Source: Saccharofermentans sp. (GTDB taxonomy: Bacteria; Bacillota_A; Clostridia; Saccharofermentanales; Saccharofermentanaceae). From it: a stretch of 64,000 nucleotides of DNA. The first letter of the stretch is position 1, and the number at the start of each line of letters is the position of its first letter. The stretch is taken from assembly GCA_024695565.1 (NCBI GenBank), contig JAILHX010000067.1, positions 84,044-148,043 of the forward strand, in the 5' to 3' direction. Positions 25,301-34,637 of the stretch are shown here, one piece after another. The notes beneath the pieces are model-generated. The model ran no database searches. It saw only the letters and a list, made by a program, of their open reading frames with translations, and was not told the origin of the DNA. The position numbers and the translations under genes are program-made.

Positions 25301-27784
25301 TTACTCGTACTTAAGCTGCTCAGAGATCTTCATCTTTCTCAAATTCTTTATTGGGAACAGAACCGTTCCTGCAAAGACTAAGATAAGGATTATTCCGAAC
25401 AGAATGCTCTTGACAGGATCTGTTTTGATAACCAGGAAAAGGCCCTCGGCATTTTCAGTTGCAGCTCCGATCACATTCGACAGGAACAGGCCTGTTGCGG
25501 TTCCCATGAGCGATGCGATAAATGAAGTTATCAGCATCTCGAGGAAGAGTATACCGGACAGCTTGCCCTTGCCCATCGCAGTCGAGAGCATAACAGCACA
25601 TTCCTTCTTTCTTCCTTCAAAACCGATGAGCTGGTTGCTCGCCATGCCAATGAAGGTCATTCCGACTGCGATAACGATGATCACAGCCATGATCGTCGTA
25701 AGCTGCGCCGTGTCACGGTCAAAACTCTCTTTGTATTCAGCGAATGTCCGGACACCGCTTATTCCGCTGCCGACTGCGTAAGTCTCTATCATGTTCCTAA
25801 CATAATCAGGATCATCACACTTGATGAGGAAATATCCGATCTCATCTCTGAATATCTCTTTAAATTCCTGTTTTGTTAGGATGAATGTTCCTGTCGTGCC
25901 GTCAAACGACATTATCCCTACAAGACCTGCGACCTTATATTCACGCTCGATCGGAACTACACCGTCATGATCGTAAACAATCGTTATGTTATCACCGGGA
26001 TTGATCCCGTTCTTAGCGGCATATCTGTCATCTACCAGAATGCTTCCTTCTTCCAAAGAATCAGGAACCTTGTCGAAGAATTCATAATATTTGAATTCTC
26101 CGCCATCCGGCATGGCATAGAAATCGGCATATTCTTCTTTCTCACTGCCGTTGACGGTTATATACATGGGTCTCTCGTAGATTGCTTCCGTATCAGTTAC
26201 ACCGTCAAGTTTGTCAACGAACGTAAATGCCTTCATCTTATCGTTGCAGGATATTATTACATCGCTCGAGAAATTGTATCCGCCCATCATGTCTATAGTT
26301 GACTGTGCAAATGTGAAGACCACCACACTCATTGCTGCTGCAGTTACGCACAGGACTCCGCTGCTGACAGTACTCTTGCGGGACATTGCCTCAATCGATG
26401 CGAGCATCCATCTTGCGTTGCCGCTCTTAGTTGCAGCCCTGTTGATAAGGGTTACGATCCCCTTGAATATCCACGGGAACAGGAAAGCCAGAGAGGTAAC
26501 GGTGCAAAGCAGGCAGATGGTAGCTCCAAAAAAACTCTGTCTGAAGAAGAATGAGCCTATTGTTCCTGCCAAAAGCACCAGTCCTGTAACAAGTCCGAAT
26601 TTACTGTATTTGTACTCTGTATCCCTGTTATCGAATATGATGTCTCTAATAGACGTGCGAAGCGCCTTTAAGATCGCCTTCAGCGGGATCAGGCATTCGA
26701 TCGCAGCCGCACCAATGACAACACCGATAATGAGGAAAACAGAAATCGGACGCACATGATAAGGGATCGGGTTTCCGTTTGCATCATATGCATAGAACAG
26801 GAGATCGAAGAAAGGTTTTCTGATAAGCGTATAAAGAATAACTGCAGGAATGCTTCCTACTACGGCGTAGAAAACGTTCTCGAGAAGGAGAATGCTTCCT
26901 GTTCTGGCGGTATTCATTCCAAGGCTTCTCAGAGTTCCGATAAATGACATTCTCTCACTGACGATCCTGTTGCAGATGGAAGCCGTTACGAAGATTACAA
27001 GAAGGAATGTAACTGCAAAGAGAAGATACAGAAACGCTGCCAATTCGTCTATGCTCTCCATCTCTTCATCGGTAAGAGCCATATTAACTACTGTGCCGTC
27101 AGGATAATATTCCTCAAGCATCCTTGCCGCTTCTTCGCAACTACTGTCATCCAAGATATCGATCATAAGAACGCCGACATCATTCCTTCCGCAAGACAGC
27201 ACATCTGCCGTGCTCATGTTTACCAGAGCTTTATTTCCGCTAAGCAGAATATTCGTTGAACCTTGGGGCAGGATCCCCACTACGGTAAGTTCATGCTCAT
27301 CACCGGCTCTGTCATGCACAACCAGCTTGTCGCCGACTTTGTAGCCGTAACTCTCGGAAAACTTATAAGCTATCAGAGTCTCGTAATCATCTAAAGCAAC
27401 ATCAGGCTCTAACAGTTCCATATGAATTGCCTGTTCAATATCGATGCCATAGATATTCATATACTCGGAAGTTACATAAGCATATTCACCGGGAATATCC
27501 TTATAAAGCTGTTCACTGTTCGAATTGATCTGCATGATATCCGCTTCAGGGAATCCGTCAGGAAGACCTTTTGCCGAATAACCGTCAATCATCGCTACTA
27601 TGTCACCTTGAATAAGATCTCCATAGAGATCAGCTACGACATCTTTGATCGATGTAACAAGATCAAAGCAAAGCATCGCACAAAAAGAACATACAAAGAT
27701 GGAGAACACGACCAGCAAAGTCCTGAAGGGCTTGCAGAAAACGTTTTTAAGTAAATTCTTAAGTATGATATTCATTTTCTTCAC
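25301..27784 (-). CDS. ABC transporter permease, FtsX/MacB fold
   Basis: 827 residues. One helix near the N-terminus (about 18-40), a large extracellular domain (about 45-250), three helices (about 250-400), two further helices and a second helix-bounded outer domain (about 500-680), then three closing helices. FtsX-type loops SERMSFIGTLRSLGMNTART and KKECAVMLSTAMGKGKLSG are present. The duplicated layout is typical of the Firmicutes permeases of lipoprotein and peptide export. It starts three bases after the M13 peptidase stop, so the peptidase and permease are almost certainly one transcript. Confidence 0.88.
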   Translation of the reverse strand: MKKMNIILKNLLKNVFCKPFRTLLVVFSIFVCSFCAMLCFDLVTSIKDVVADLYGDLIQGDIVAMIDGYSAKGLPDGFPEADIMQINSNSEQLYKDIPGEYAYVTSEYMNIYGIDIEQAIHMELLEPDVALDDYETLIAYKFSESYGYKVGDKLVVHDRAGDEHELTVVGILPQGSTNILLSGNKALVNMSTADVLSCGRNDVGVLMIDILDDSSCEEAARMLEEYYPDGTVVNMALTDEEMESIDELAAFLYLLFAVTFLLVIFVTASICNRIVSERMSFIGTLRSLGMNTARTGSILLLENVFYAVVGSIPAVILYTLIRKPFFDLLFYAYDANGNPIPYHVRPISVFLIIGVVIGAAAIECLIPLKAILKALRTSIRDIIFDNRDTEYKYSKFGLVTGLVLLAGTIGSFFFRQSFFGATICLLCTVTSLAFLFPWIFKGIVTLINRAATKSGNARWMLASIEAMSRKSTVSSGVLCVTAAAMSVVVFTFAQSTIDMMGGYNFSSDVIISCNDKMKAFTFVDKLDGVTDTEAIYERPMYITVNGSEKEEYADFYAMPDGGEFKYYEFFDKVPDSLEEGSILVDDRYAAKNGINPGDNITIVYDHDGVVPIEREYKVAGLVGIMSFDGTTGTFILTKQEFKEIFRDEIGYFLIKCDDPDYVRNMIETYAVGSGISGVRTFAEYKESFDRDTAQLTTIMAVIIVIAVGMTFIGMASNQLIGFEGRKKECAVMLSTAMGKGKLSGILFLEMLITSFIASLMGTATGLFLSNVIGAATENAEGLFLVIKTDPVKSILFGIILILVFAGTVLFPIKNLRKMKISEQLKYE

Positions 27785-27787
27785 CCC

Positions 27788-29779
27788 TTAATGCCATCTG
27801 GAAATCCTGTTTTCGGGCGCGATATACATACCGTCACCTTCTTTGACGTCATAAACTTCATAGAAGCAGTCCAGAGTTGCAAGGATCGCATTTGTCCTTA
27901 TCAGTTCCGGGCTGTGCTCATCATATGCGATCAGATCTATTACCTCGGTATCAATTGTCTTGGAACACCATATCGTCGCATAGCTCTCGAAAATCTTTAT
28001 CAGGTCTTCATCTGTTTTAGCAAGCGACGTAACGCATTCCATGCCGCCTAAATCAGCATAGTTCTCACCCAAAGTCTGCTCACCGTCAACATGGTAAACG
28101 CCGAAGACTACAAAGTTATCTTCAAAATATCTGACAGCTTGCTCGTTCCTTGCTTCCAGAGCTTCCATATCCTCCGGAGCGATCCAGGAAGGATCATAAT
28201 CACCGTTCTTATCAAAAACGATACAGTTGCTGTCAAAGGCATGCCCCATCTCGTGCGCGATTACCGAGCCCAGGCCGCCGAGATTGGTATAGTAATCAGC
28301 ATCTACATCAAAGAACGGCTTGTTGGTTATTGCTACCGTTATACAGATGGTGTTGGCACAGGGGTCATAACATGCGTTGACCATCTGCATCGGCATACCG
28401 ACGTCTTTACGGTCAACAGGTTCGCCTAAGCTTGCAATCGTTTCAGCCTGAGAAATTCTCTGATACTGAAGCAATATCTGATAGTAGTTACCATTCAGAT
28501 CCGCATACTTTGAATTCTCATGTCTCTTAAGATCCATTCCGGTTATATATACGATATTGTCGAGTTTCTCAAGAAGTTCCTTCCTGGTTCCTTCTGTAAG
28601 CCATGTGGCATTACCGATCAAGACCCTGTAGCCTTCTCTGATGTCATCACACATGGAGACGAGAGCATCATCCATCTCCTGAGAGTAATAACGCTCAACA
28701 TAAATGGGATCTGTCTCTTTGTAGAACGCCATTTTGATCTCGTCGAGGGCCTGCTGTTCTATCGTATCGTAACTGTCAGCAACCCGATCTGCGAATTCAG
28801 CATAGTGAGGAGCAAGAAATCTCATATACTTGTTGACAAGCTCTCCAAGTTCCCACGCCTTAAGTGCCTCAATGTTCCCGTCAACAAAAATGCCGTTAAT
28901 GCACTCTAGCTGTGCTCTGTCAGCGATCATGAACTTGTCACAATAAGCAGGATCTAAACCGACATCTTTAAGGTATTTAGACATATCGACGTTCGTAAAT
29001 ATGTTATTGATCTCTTCCGCAGAGACAATAGTCATGTACTCGTAAGGCCAGGCAGCATCCATGATCTCCATGTCTGTCGAACCATAAATATCAATAGCCA
29101 GCAGAGCGACCTCTTTTCCGTATTCTTCAGCCGTCTCGAGATCATACCCCAATGCCTTCATAAGATTTTTCTCTTCATCGGCAAGGTAGTCTGTCGCAAA
29201 GTTATCGTCACGCATTTCTTCGAAGCTTGCTGATAATAACGAGGTGCGCTGACTGAACGCAACGATCCTCTCGCTTGAAGAAAAACAGTTCTCTGTTACC
29301 ATGGCATTGAAAAAACCGCCAAGACCGTAATCTCTTATGAGCATAGCATCGATATCCAGCAGCTCATCGACAGTCTTTACATTCTCGATATCGTGAATGA
29401 TCTGCTCCAGATCTTCAGGAACCGGTTCGTTGGCAAAATCATACGCCATGAAAGCGTTATACGCTATCTGGATAACAAACTCTTCGCTGCCCTTCTCATA
29501 TCCCGTGCCTGCAACCGTGTCCTGGATGATGCTCTCGATCTGATCATCAACAACAGATATATCGAATGAGCTTGCAGCACTGTTCTCGCCGTATTCGAAT
29601 TCCGCATTGGCAAGCGTGTCACCGTTGATGTACTTATAGTAGTCATCCTGGGGACGTACAGGACCTTCTTCTGTTGTCTCTGACGTTTCCGTCTCAGGAA
29701 TCTCTATAGCAGGAGCACAAGCTGTCACGACGCCCGTTGTCATGGCACAGATAAGCACTATCCCTATTAACCTCTTCAT
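27788..29779 (-). CDS. M13-family (neprilysin/PepO-like) zinc peptidase, lipoprotein
   Basis: 663 residues. The signal peptide ends at a lipobox V-V-T-A-C (Cys near 21), so the enzyme should be anchored on the outer face of the membrane. The catalytic site has VIAHEMGHAFD (HExxH, near residue 508) and GENYADLGG (third zinc ligand Glu and Asp, near 565), both diagnostic of M13. A C-terminal NRISRWH-like tail replaces the usual CxxW. M13 enzymes cut oligopeptides shorter than about 40 residues. Its place at the head of an ABC operon with LytTR control suggests peptide processing. AAAGGAG precedes the ATG. Confidence 0.9.
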   Translation of the reverse strand: MKRLIGIVLICAMTTGVVTACAPAIEIPETETSETTEEGPVRPQDDYYKYINGDTLANAEFEYGENSAASSFDISVVDDQIESIIQDTVAGTGYEKGSEEFVIQIAYNAFMAYDFANEPVPEDLEQIIHDIENVKTVDELLDIDAMLIRDYGLGGFFNAMVTENCFSSSERIVAFSQRTSLLSASFEEMRDDNFATDYLADEEKNLMKALGYDLETAEEYGKEVALLAIDIYGSTDMEIMDAAWPYEYMTIVSAEEINNIFTNVDMSKYLKDVGLDPAYCDKFMIADRAQLECINGIFVDGNIEALKAWELGELVNKYMRFLAPHYAEFADRVADSYDTIEQQALDEIKMAFYKETDPIYVERYYSQEMDDALVSMCDDIREGYRVLIGNATWLTEGTRKELLEKLDNIVYITGMDLKRHENSKYADLNGNYYQILLQYQRISQAETIASLGEPVDRKDVGMPMQMVNACYDPCANTICITVAITNKPFFDVDADYYTNLGGLGSVIAHEMGHAFDSNCIVFDKNGDYDPSWIAPEDMEALEARNEQAVRYFEDNFVVFGVYHVDGEQTLGENYADLGGMECVTSLAKTDEDLIKIFESYATIWCSKTIDTEVIDLIAYDEHSPELIRTNAILATLDCFYEVYDVKEGDGMYIAPENRISRWH

Positions 29780-29812
29780 ACAAATCTCCTTTTCAGATTC
29801 TTGGATAATGGG

Positions 29813-29879
29813 ATAGTATCACTGATTTATATCAATTGTGTATTTTGTGGCGAGTTGCAGTTTAAGCGTGGTGAGTTGC
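29813..29879 (-). promoter_or_regulatory. LytTR-type operator and promoter of the M13/ABC operon
   Basis: GTGGTGAGTTGC (29868-29879) and GTGGCGAGTTGC (29847-29858) are 11 of 12 identical and repeat with a period of 21 bases. On the minus strand they lie directly upstream of a -10 TACTAT (29813-29818) that has no proper -35. Two direct repeats two helical turns apart beside a weak promoter is the arrangement bound by AgrA/ComE-type LytTR regulators. The regulator at 23828-24538 is the obvious candidate. Confidence 0.55.
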
Positions 29880-29881
29880 GT

Positions 29882-30475
29882 TTATTCTTCGATAAGAACT
29901 GCCCTGCAGGGCGCGCCGTCACATCCTCCGAGATTGATCGGAGCGGCATTTAGAAGATAAGATCCGACGGGGACATCTTTTAATACTATTCCTTCGAGAA
30001 GAACTATTTTCGCGCCGAGCATAATGAGATGAACTTCCATCGGAGCATCAAGCGGTCCTACGGTCTGAGATTCGTTGCCGTAAAGCTTTATCTTTGCCTC
30101 AGCGAAAACTACGGCTGCCTCTTTGGTTACCGTGCAGTCTCCTTTTACGAGTATCATGTCAGAAGCTTTGGGATCGCAGACCTTAGCTTCATTTAAGATC
30201 CTTAAGGCATCTGCCCTGCCGAGATTGCCGTTATGTTCTGCGACATAGGCATATCCGATGAACTTATCAAGGGGCACCTGATCTATCGTCTCTTCGCCGT
30301 CGCAGAAATGGAAAGGCGCATCAACGTGCGTTCCGTTATGTGCGCACATCTCAAATGCTGTAAGATTGCAGACGTCACCATTGCTGATTCTTAACTGAAC
30401 ATTTTTCTTAGGTGAAGGGTCGCCCGGATAAACATTGCATCCGAATACTTCCTGTGAGATATCGTAGATCTTCAT
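29882..30475 (-). CDS. Cyclase family protein (kynurenine formamidase-like metal hydrolase)
   Basis: 197 residues. The family metal motif HxGTHxDxPxH is present as HNGTHVDAPFHF near residue 46, following YDISQEVFGCNVYPGDP. A second ligand region HLIMLGAKIVLLEGIVL is near residue 150. Members hydrolyse N-formylkynurenine, isatin or act as polyketide/cyclic-imide hydrolases. No kynurenine gene is near, so the substrate is open. 11 bases separate it from the zinc-ribbon gene upstream on the same strand. Confidence 0.85.
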   Translation of the reverse strand: MKIYDISQEVFGCNVYPGDPSPKKNVQLRISNGDVCNLTAFEMCAHNGTHVDAPFHFCDGEETIDQVPLDKFIGYAYVAEHNGNLGRADALRILNEAKVCDPKASDMILVKGDCTVTKEAAVVFAEAKIKLYGNESQTVGPLDAPMEVHLIMLGAKIVLLEGIVLKDVPVGSYLLNAAPINLGGCDGAPCRAVLIEE

Positions 30476-30486
30476 AAAGTGCCTCC

Positions 30487-31722
30487 TTATTCGGGCTTTG
30501 CCTTACCGCAGTTCATGCAGTACTTGCCGCTGTTAACGTTGCCGCATTCGCAGGTCCATCCGTCAGGCTTGGGACTTCCGCAGTTATAGCAGAACTTACC
30601 GGTGTTATCCGCTCCGCACCCGCACTTCCATATCGCGGGCTTCGGCTCTCCGCATTCAGCACAGAATTTACCCGAATTCTCAGTGCCGCACTTGCAGGTC
30701 CACTTCTCTAATTCAGCTTCCCTCTTGGCTGCGCCGGGATCTGCCGGAACGAGTCCCATCAGATGTACGGGCTCGTCTACGGGAGGGGTATTATTCATAG
30801 TCATCATCCCTAGCATTCCCATGCCCATGAAGCCGTTCTTGGTCTCATGAGTCTCGTTCTTTATGCATTCGCCTGAAGCCTCAATCTCTTCAAAAAGCGC
30901 AGTGATCTTGTCTTCGTATTTCTTAAATGTCATGCCGGCAGCGCCGCACTGGATGGAACACATATTACAGGGGTTGCCGCCTACTGAACTGTCATCGAAG
31001 GTCATGCAGATCGATGAACTTGTGAAGTTATCGAACATTGCTGGCGTCTCGATATCAAGCTTGGAGATTGCAGCGAGCTTCTCCTCTTCTACGAGATCTC
31101 TTACCTTCTGCGCAATCTCTGGCTGTATCTTATATTCCATTCTGGAATTAACTCCGCCGCCGTAGGAAGAATAAGTATAAACAATCGAACCGTCATCATT
31201 CCACTCGATCTCCCTGCCACTGCCCGAGCTCGTTCCCGCCATCATGCCGTGGGACGAGAGGTTGTAGCTGAATCTTGTAAGCGGGCCGCGAGGCTCTACA
31301 GCAGCCTCTATCTCCTGTCTTCTCTTTTCAGCTCTCTCCTCTTTAATTGGCTTCATTATCTGTTCCTGATAAACTGCGTCAACTTCATCAGTAAACTCCA
31401 GTTCGTTGATCCTGGCTGAACCGTCAATTTCCCTTTCCTTGAGCATGTTGATCAGGCCAAGTTCCACTTCGCTCTTGCCGTCTATATAAAGTGTTTTACC
31501 GTTCTCATGCCAATGGGCAAGACACTCTTCGACCCTGCTTACAGCCATCGACTTCATGGCCTCGATATGATCGTTCTCTGTCCCGCTAAATGCTGATTCA
31601 TCGTAATCATTGATATAAAGGGCGCCTTCAACAATTACTTCAAATTCAGTGTCACAGCCTTTTTCCCTGAACTTGACGGGTGTCGGCGTTTTAAACCTTA
31701 CAACAAAGCCTGGCATAAGCAT
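30487..31722 (-). CDS. Protein with three C-terminal zinc ribbons
   Basis: 411 residues. The first 130 residues are similar in style to the SPFH-associated 'FKTPTPVKFREKGC' beta region; the middle (about 150-290) is a mixed domain with a CNMCSIQCG motif. The last 75 residues are three near-identical zinc ribbons: CKCGTENSGKFCAECG, CGCGADNTGKFCYNCG and CECGNVNSGKYCMNCG, each separated by W-containing linkers. The triplet looks like recent tandem duplication. No membrane helix or signal was seen, so it is probably cytoplasmic. Function unknown; compare with the SPFH gene at 34638, which also ends in a ribbon. Confidence 0.65.
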   Translation of the reverse strand: MLMPGFVVRFKTPTPVKFREKGCDTEFEVIVEGALYINDYDESAFSGTENDHIEAMKSMAVSRVEECLAHWHENGKTLYIDGKSEVELGLINMLKEREIDGSARINELEFTDEVDAVYQEQIMKPIKEERAEKRRQEIEAAVEPRGPLTRFSYNLSSHGMMAGTSSGSGREIEWNDDGSIVYTYSSYGGGVNSRMEYKIQPEIAQKVRDLVEEEKLAAISKLDIETPAMFDNFTSSSICMTFDDSSVGGNPCNMCSIQCGAAGMTFKKYEDKITALFEEIEASGECIKNETHETKNGFMGMGMLGMMTMNNTPPVDEPVHLMGLVPADPGAAKREAELEKWTCKCGTENSGKFCAECGEPKPAIWKCGCGADNTGKFCYNCGSPKPDGWTCECGNVNSGKYCMNCGKAKPE

Positions 31723-32063
31723 ATCTCCTTTATCCGGATGTCAATTCTGATTATACCCTAACTGCTGGATAAACTTTGTGATTGCCCCGACATGCCGTGA
31801 ACTGTCAATTCGGGGCAAATCCTTCATGGCTGTTTTTGCCCCGGAAAGCGTGATTATTATGATTTGGGGCAAAATACCTTCACACCTGTTGCCCCAAGTT
31901 TTCAAAACCGGATAAACGGGGGCACAAACCGACCAAATTTATTCCCCAAACTTCCGCAAATTCACGATTCGGGGCAAAGGCGTTTTTGGAGAAAGTAATA
32001 GTATCTTTATATTATGTTTGCCTGTAAGAGGGTCATCAAATAAATCGAAGGTTGGAACCGACA
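31723..32063. other. 341-base divergent intergenic region with GGGGCAA hairpin array
   Basis: Between the triple zinc-ribbon gene (minus) and the MFS gene (plus). Bases 31782-31977 hold the hairpin array listed separately. TATATT near 32012 is a possible -10 for the MFS gene. No gene-like frame is present. Confidence 0.6.
31782..31977. repeat. Four tandem inverted repeats of TTGCCCC/GGGGCAA
   Basis: TTGCCCC at 31782-31788, 31836-31842 and 31889-31895, GGGGCAA at 31812-31818, 31866-31872 and 31971-31977, plus near matches GGGGGCACAA at 31918 and TTCCCCAAA at 31942. They alternate so that each TTGCCCC faces a GGGGCAA 20-30 bases on. The period between pairs is about 54 bases. A single stem sequence used repeatedly over 200 bases is either a set of protein sites or a repeated RNA hairpin. 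Confidence 0.65.
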
Positions 32064-33266
32064 ATGGAGAAATGGATCAGATCTGCAATCCCTGCACTTT
32101 TAATTCACTGTTCGATCGGCACAGTTTATTGCTGGAGCACATTCAAGGAAGCTGTTGCTGAAGCAATCGGTATGACGCCTTTTGCAGTAGGCTGGGCATT
32201 CAGCCTCGCGATCTTCTTCCTCGGTATGTCGGCAGCCTTTGCGGGCAAGCTCGTTGAGCTCAACATCCATAAGTCTTCACTTATCGCCGCTATCTGCTTT
32301 ACAGTCGGCATGATCGGCACAGGACTTACGATCAGGTTCTGCTCAGGAGTCTTAGCGCTCGTCCTCATCTACATCTTCTACGGATGCATTATGGGCATAG
32401 GCTTAGGCGTAGGTTACCTTACACCAGTTAAGACCCTGATGCTGTGGTTCAAGGACCACAAAGGTCTTGCTACGGGCATCTCCATCATGGGATTCGGCCT
32501 TGCAAAGGCTATCGCTACTCCTATCATGGAATTCCTTCAGAACAAGGTCGGCATCTCCTGGATGTTCATCATCCTTGGAGTCATCTACTTCATCATGATG
32601 TTCATCGGCCACCTGCTCCTCAAGAAGCCTTCAGACTGGGTCGAGGCAAAGACCAACAACGACTTCAGTTATTCGATCCTCAAGAACAAGACATTCGTCG
32701 GCATCTGGCTCATCTTCTACATCAACATTCACTGCGGTCTGATGCTCATTACTTATGAGAAGCAGTTCCTCAACACAAGATTTGCAGGTCTTGCTTCTCT
32801 TGCCGTCATCATAAGCGTTATCCCTTCCGTTACCGCCATCTGCAACGCTTTAGGCCGTATCGGTTATTCCACGATCTCAGACAAGCTCAAGGACAGAAGC
32901 CTTATCTATGTGATCATCTTCATTTCCTGCATTGTCGTCTGCGGTCTGTCATTCGGATTCATCAACGGTGTACTGGTCATCATATTGCTGATGGTCGTAA
33001 ACCTGGGCTACGGCGGCGGATTCTCAACACTGCCGGCACTTCTGGAATCAAGATTCGGAATGAAGAACATCTCCAAGATCCATGGCCTGACACTGTCTGC
33101 CTGGGCGATTGCAGGGCTTACGGGAAACAATCTCTCCGAGGTTATCCTGAACAATTCCGGGAATAACTATCAGTACATAATCATCACGGCAGGAGTTCTC
33201 TATGCCGTTGCACTGGTTATCTGCCTGTTATTGGTATTCAACCGTTCAGCTAAGAAGATCGCTTAA
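32064..33266 (+). CDS. MFS transporter, oxalate/formate antiporter (OFA)-like family
   Basis: 400 residues with twelve predicted helices. The opening IHCSIGTVYCWSTFKEAV is typical of the OFA family (GxxYaWsvF), and the loop LWFKDHKGLATGISIMGFGLAKAI matches the RG.A.G...G.G.G motif after helix 4. Substrates of the family include oxalate/formate, monocarboxylates and others, so none is assigned. I use the ATG at 32064 rather than the TTG at 32052. The stop lies only two bases from that of the convergent gene. Confidence 0.85.
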   Translation: MEKWIRSAIPALLIHCSIGTVYCWSTFKEAVAEAIGMTPFAVGWAFSLAIFFLGMSAAFAGKLVELNIHKSSLIAAICFTVGMIGTGLTIRFCSGVLALVLIYIFYGCIMGIGLGVGYLTPVKTLMLWFKDHKGLATGISIMGFGLAKAIATPIMEFLQNKVGISWMFIILGVIYFIMMFIGHLLLKKPSDWVEAKTNNDFSYSILKNKTFVGIWLIFYINIHCGLMLITYEKQFLNTRFAGLASLAVIISVIPSVTAICNALGRIGYSTISDKLKDRSLIYVIIFISCIVVCGLSFGFINGVLVIILLMVVNLGYGGGFSTLPALLESRFGMKNISKIHGLTLSAWAIAGLTGNNLSEVILNNSGNNYQYIIITAGVLYAVALVICLLLVFNRSAKKIA

Positions 33267-33268
33267 AC

Positions 33269-34501
33269 TCACTTGGAGTACTTCAACTGCATTTTGATAT
33301 CCTTGCGAATAAAGCGGTGAAAAACTTCATTGTATTCACTGCTGATGGCAAGGGCTTCTTTCTCGACTTCAGCCTGGTCGAAGTCATCGTTGTTGCGCTT
33401 AAGCGAATTCTCGTAGTTCCTCTTAACGATCTCAAGGAGCTTGCCGAGCACTATGAAATAAGACGGCTCACCGGATATTTCCTTGGCTTCATTGAACCGT
33501 TCCATGATGCTGTCCCAGCGTTCCTCGGTCATCTTGTACCCGAGCTTAAGCTCAGCAAAGCCCGTCCATTGGGCTGCACAAAGAATTCTTCCGCGGAGCG
33601 CTAAAAAGTTGTTGGGATCTACCATCAGCATATGAATAAATCTCTCATCCGCTTCAGTAAACTCTCCGCGTTCAACGTTGGAATTTGCTTTCTTAATTGG
33701 ATCGCCGCAGAAAAGAGAATAGCCGTATGCAATTCCGCAATGTCTGCATTCATAAAGTTCCTTCTCCTCGTCAAGCTCTAATTCAGCTCCGCACTTATTG
33801 CAGAGTATCACCTTAGAGGTATCAAGGGCAGCGCGTATTTTAGACCTTCTGTCCGCACTCTGCCTGAGCAGAAGGTCGCTGTTCTTATCGGGAACAAGAT
33901 CTTTCAGTTCCGCATATATCTTCGCATATGTTTGTTCAGAATCATCTTCATCTACTATATTCTGAGGTCTTTTGACCGGGGAACTGCGTTCGTGTTTTCT
34001 GCGCTGCCTGATATGGAGCTCGTTTACTGTAGCGAGTGAGTCGAACGCAAGTCTCTGTCTGCGCCTCTCAAGACTTTTCTTCTTCCGTTCTTCAGCCAGC
34101 AGAATAAGTTCTCTAAGCTTTGCAAAATAAGGAGCTCCGCTGCCTTCGTTATAAGCTTGGTCTTCAAGGAGTTTTAACATACCGGCGCAATCGCTCTTAT
34201 TGAGATTAACCGGGTTCTCGAGTCTGCTTATCGATGTAATGGGACCGGCGCAAAGCACAAGTCCTAAGAGCGCGTCAAAATCTCCGGGCTGCTTTGATAA
34301 TATGTCCTGATATGCTTCCTTTGCTCTTCGAAAATCGCTATGGAACAAAAGATCATCAGCCTGATTCATAAGGTCACTTCTGTGAAAATCAACAGTCTCA
34401 AACCCGGTGCCGCAAAAAGGACAATCGTAAAGTTCCTGACCTCTGTCAACATTCAGTATGCCGCCGCATTTTGAACAAGAATAACTTCTTAATCCCGCCA
34501 T
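33269..34501 (-). CDS. Duplicated zinc-ribbon/TPR-like protein
   Basis: 410 residues made of two copies of one unit. Each copy starts with a zinc ribbon (CSKCGGILNVDRGQELYDCPFCG at residue 9; CNKCGAELELDEEKELYECRHCG near 227), followed by a helical pair of TPR type: ADDLLFHSDFRRAKEAYQDILSKQPGDFDALLGLVLCA and NSNVERGEFTEADERFIHMLMVDPNNFLALRGRILCA. The linker between is very basic (about 130-175). It seems to be a scaffold. Upstream on the same strand is the SPFH gene, separated by a terminator. Confidence 0.65.
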   Translation of the reverse strand: MAGLRSYSCSKCGGILNVDRGQELYDCPFCGTGFETVDFHRSDLMNQADDLLFHSDFRRAKEAYQDILSKQPGDFDALLGLVLCAGPITSISRLENPVNLNKSDCAGMLKLLEDQAYNEGSGAPYFAKLRELILLAEERKKKSLERRRQRLAFDSLATVNELHIRQRRKHERSSPVKRPQNIVDEDDSEQTYAKIYAELKDLVPDKNSDLLLRQSADRRSKIRAALDTSKVILCNKCGAELELDEEKELYECRHCGIAYGYSLFCGDPIKKANSNVERGEFTEADERFIHMLMVDPNNFLALRGRILCAAQWTGFAELKLGYKMTEERWDSIMERFNEAKEISGEPSYFIVLGKLLEIVKRNYENSLKRNNDDFDQAEVEKEALAISSEYNEVFHRFIRKDIKMQLKYSK

Positions 34502-34580
34502 TTTAAATCCCCGCTGTTAAATGAAAAAACAAGCCTCTACAAGAAATTATAGCATCATGACAAAGGCTAAGCGCAATCAA

Positions 34581-34613
34581 AATAAAAGAGAGCCCATTAA
34601 GAAATGAGCTCTC
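34581..34613 (-). terminator. Terminator of the SPFH gene
   Basis: On the minus strand, GAGAGCTCATT pairs with TGGGCTCTC around a short loop, followed by TTTTATT. It lies 24 bases after the stop at 34638. Confidence 0.75.
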
Positions 34614-34637
34614 CTTGTTAATTCAATCAGTTTCTGA

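Noticed and set aside
31782..31977. CRISPR array
   Set aside because: The repeated word is only seven bases and alternates in orientation; no cas gene is near.
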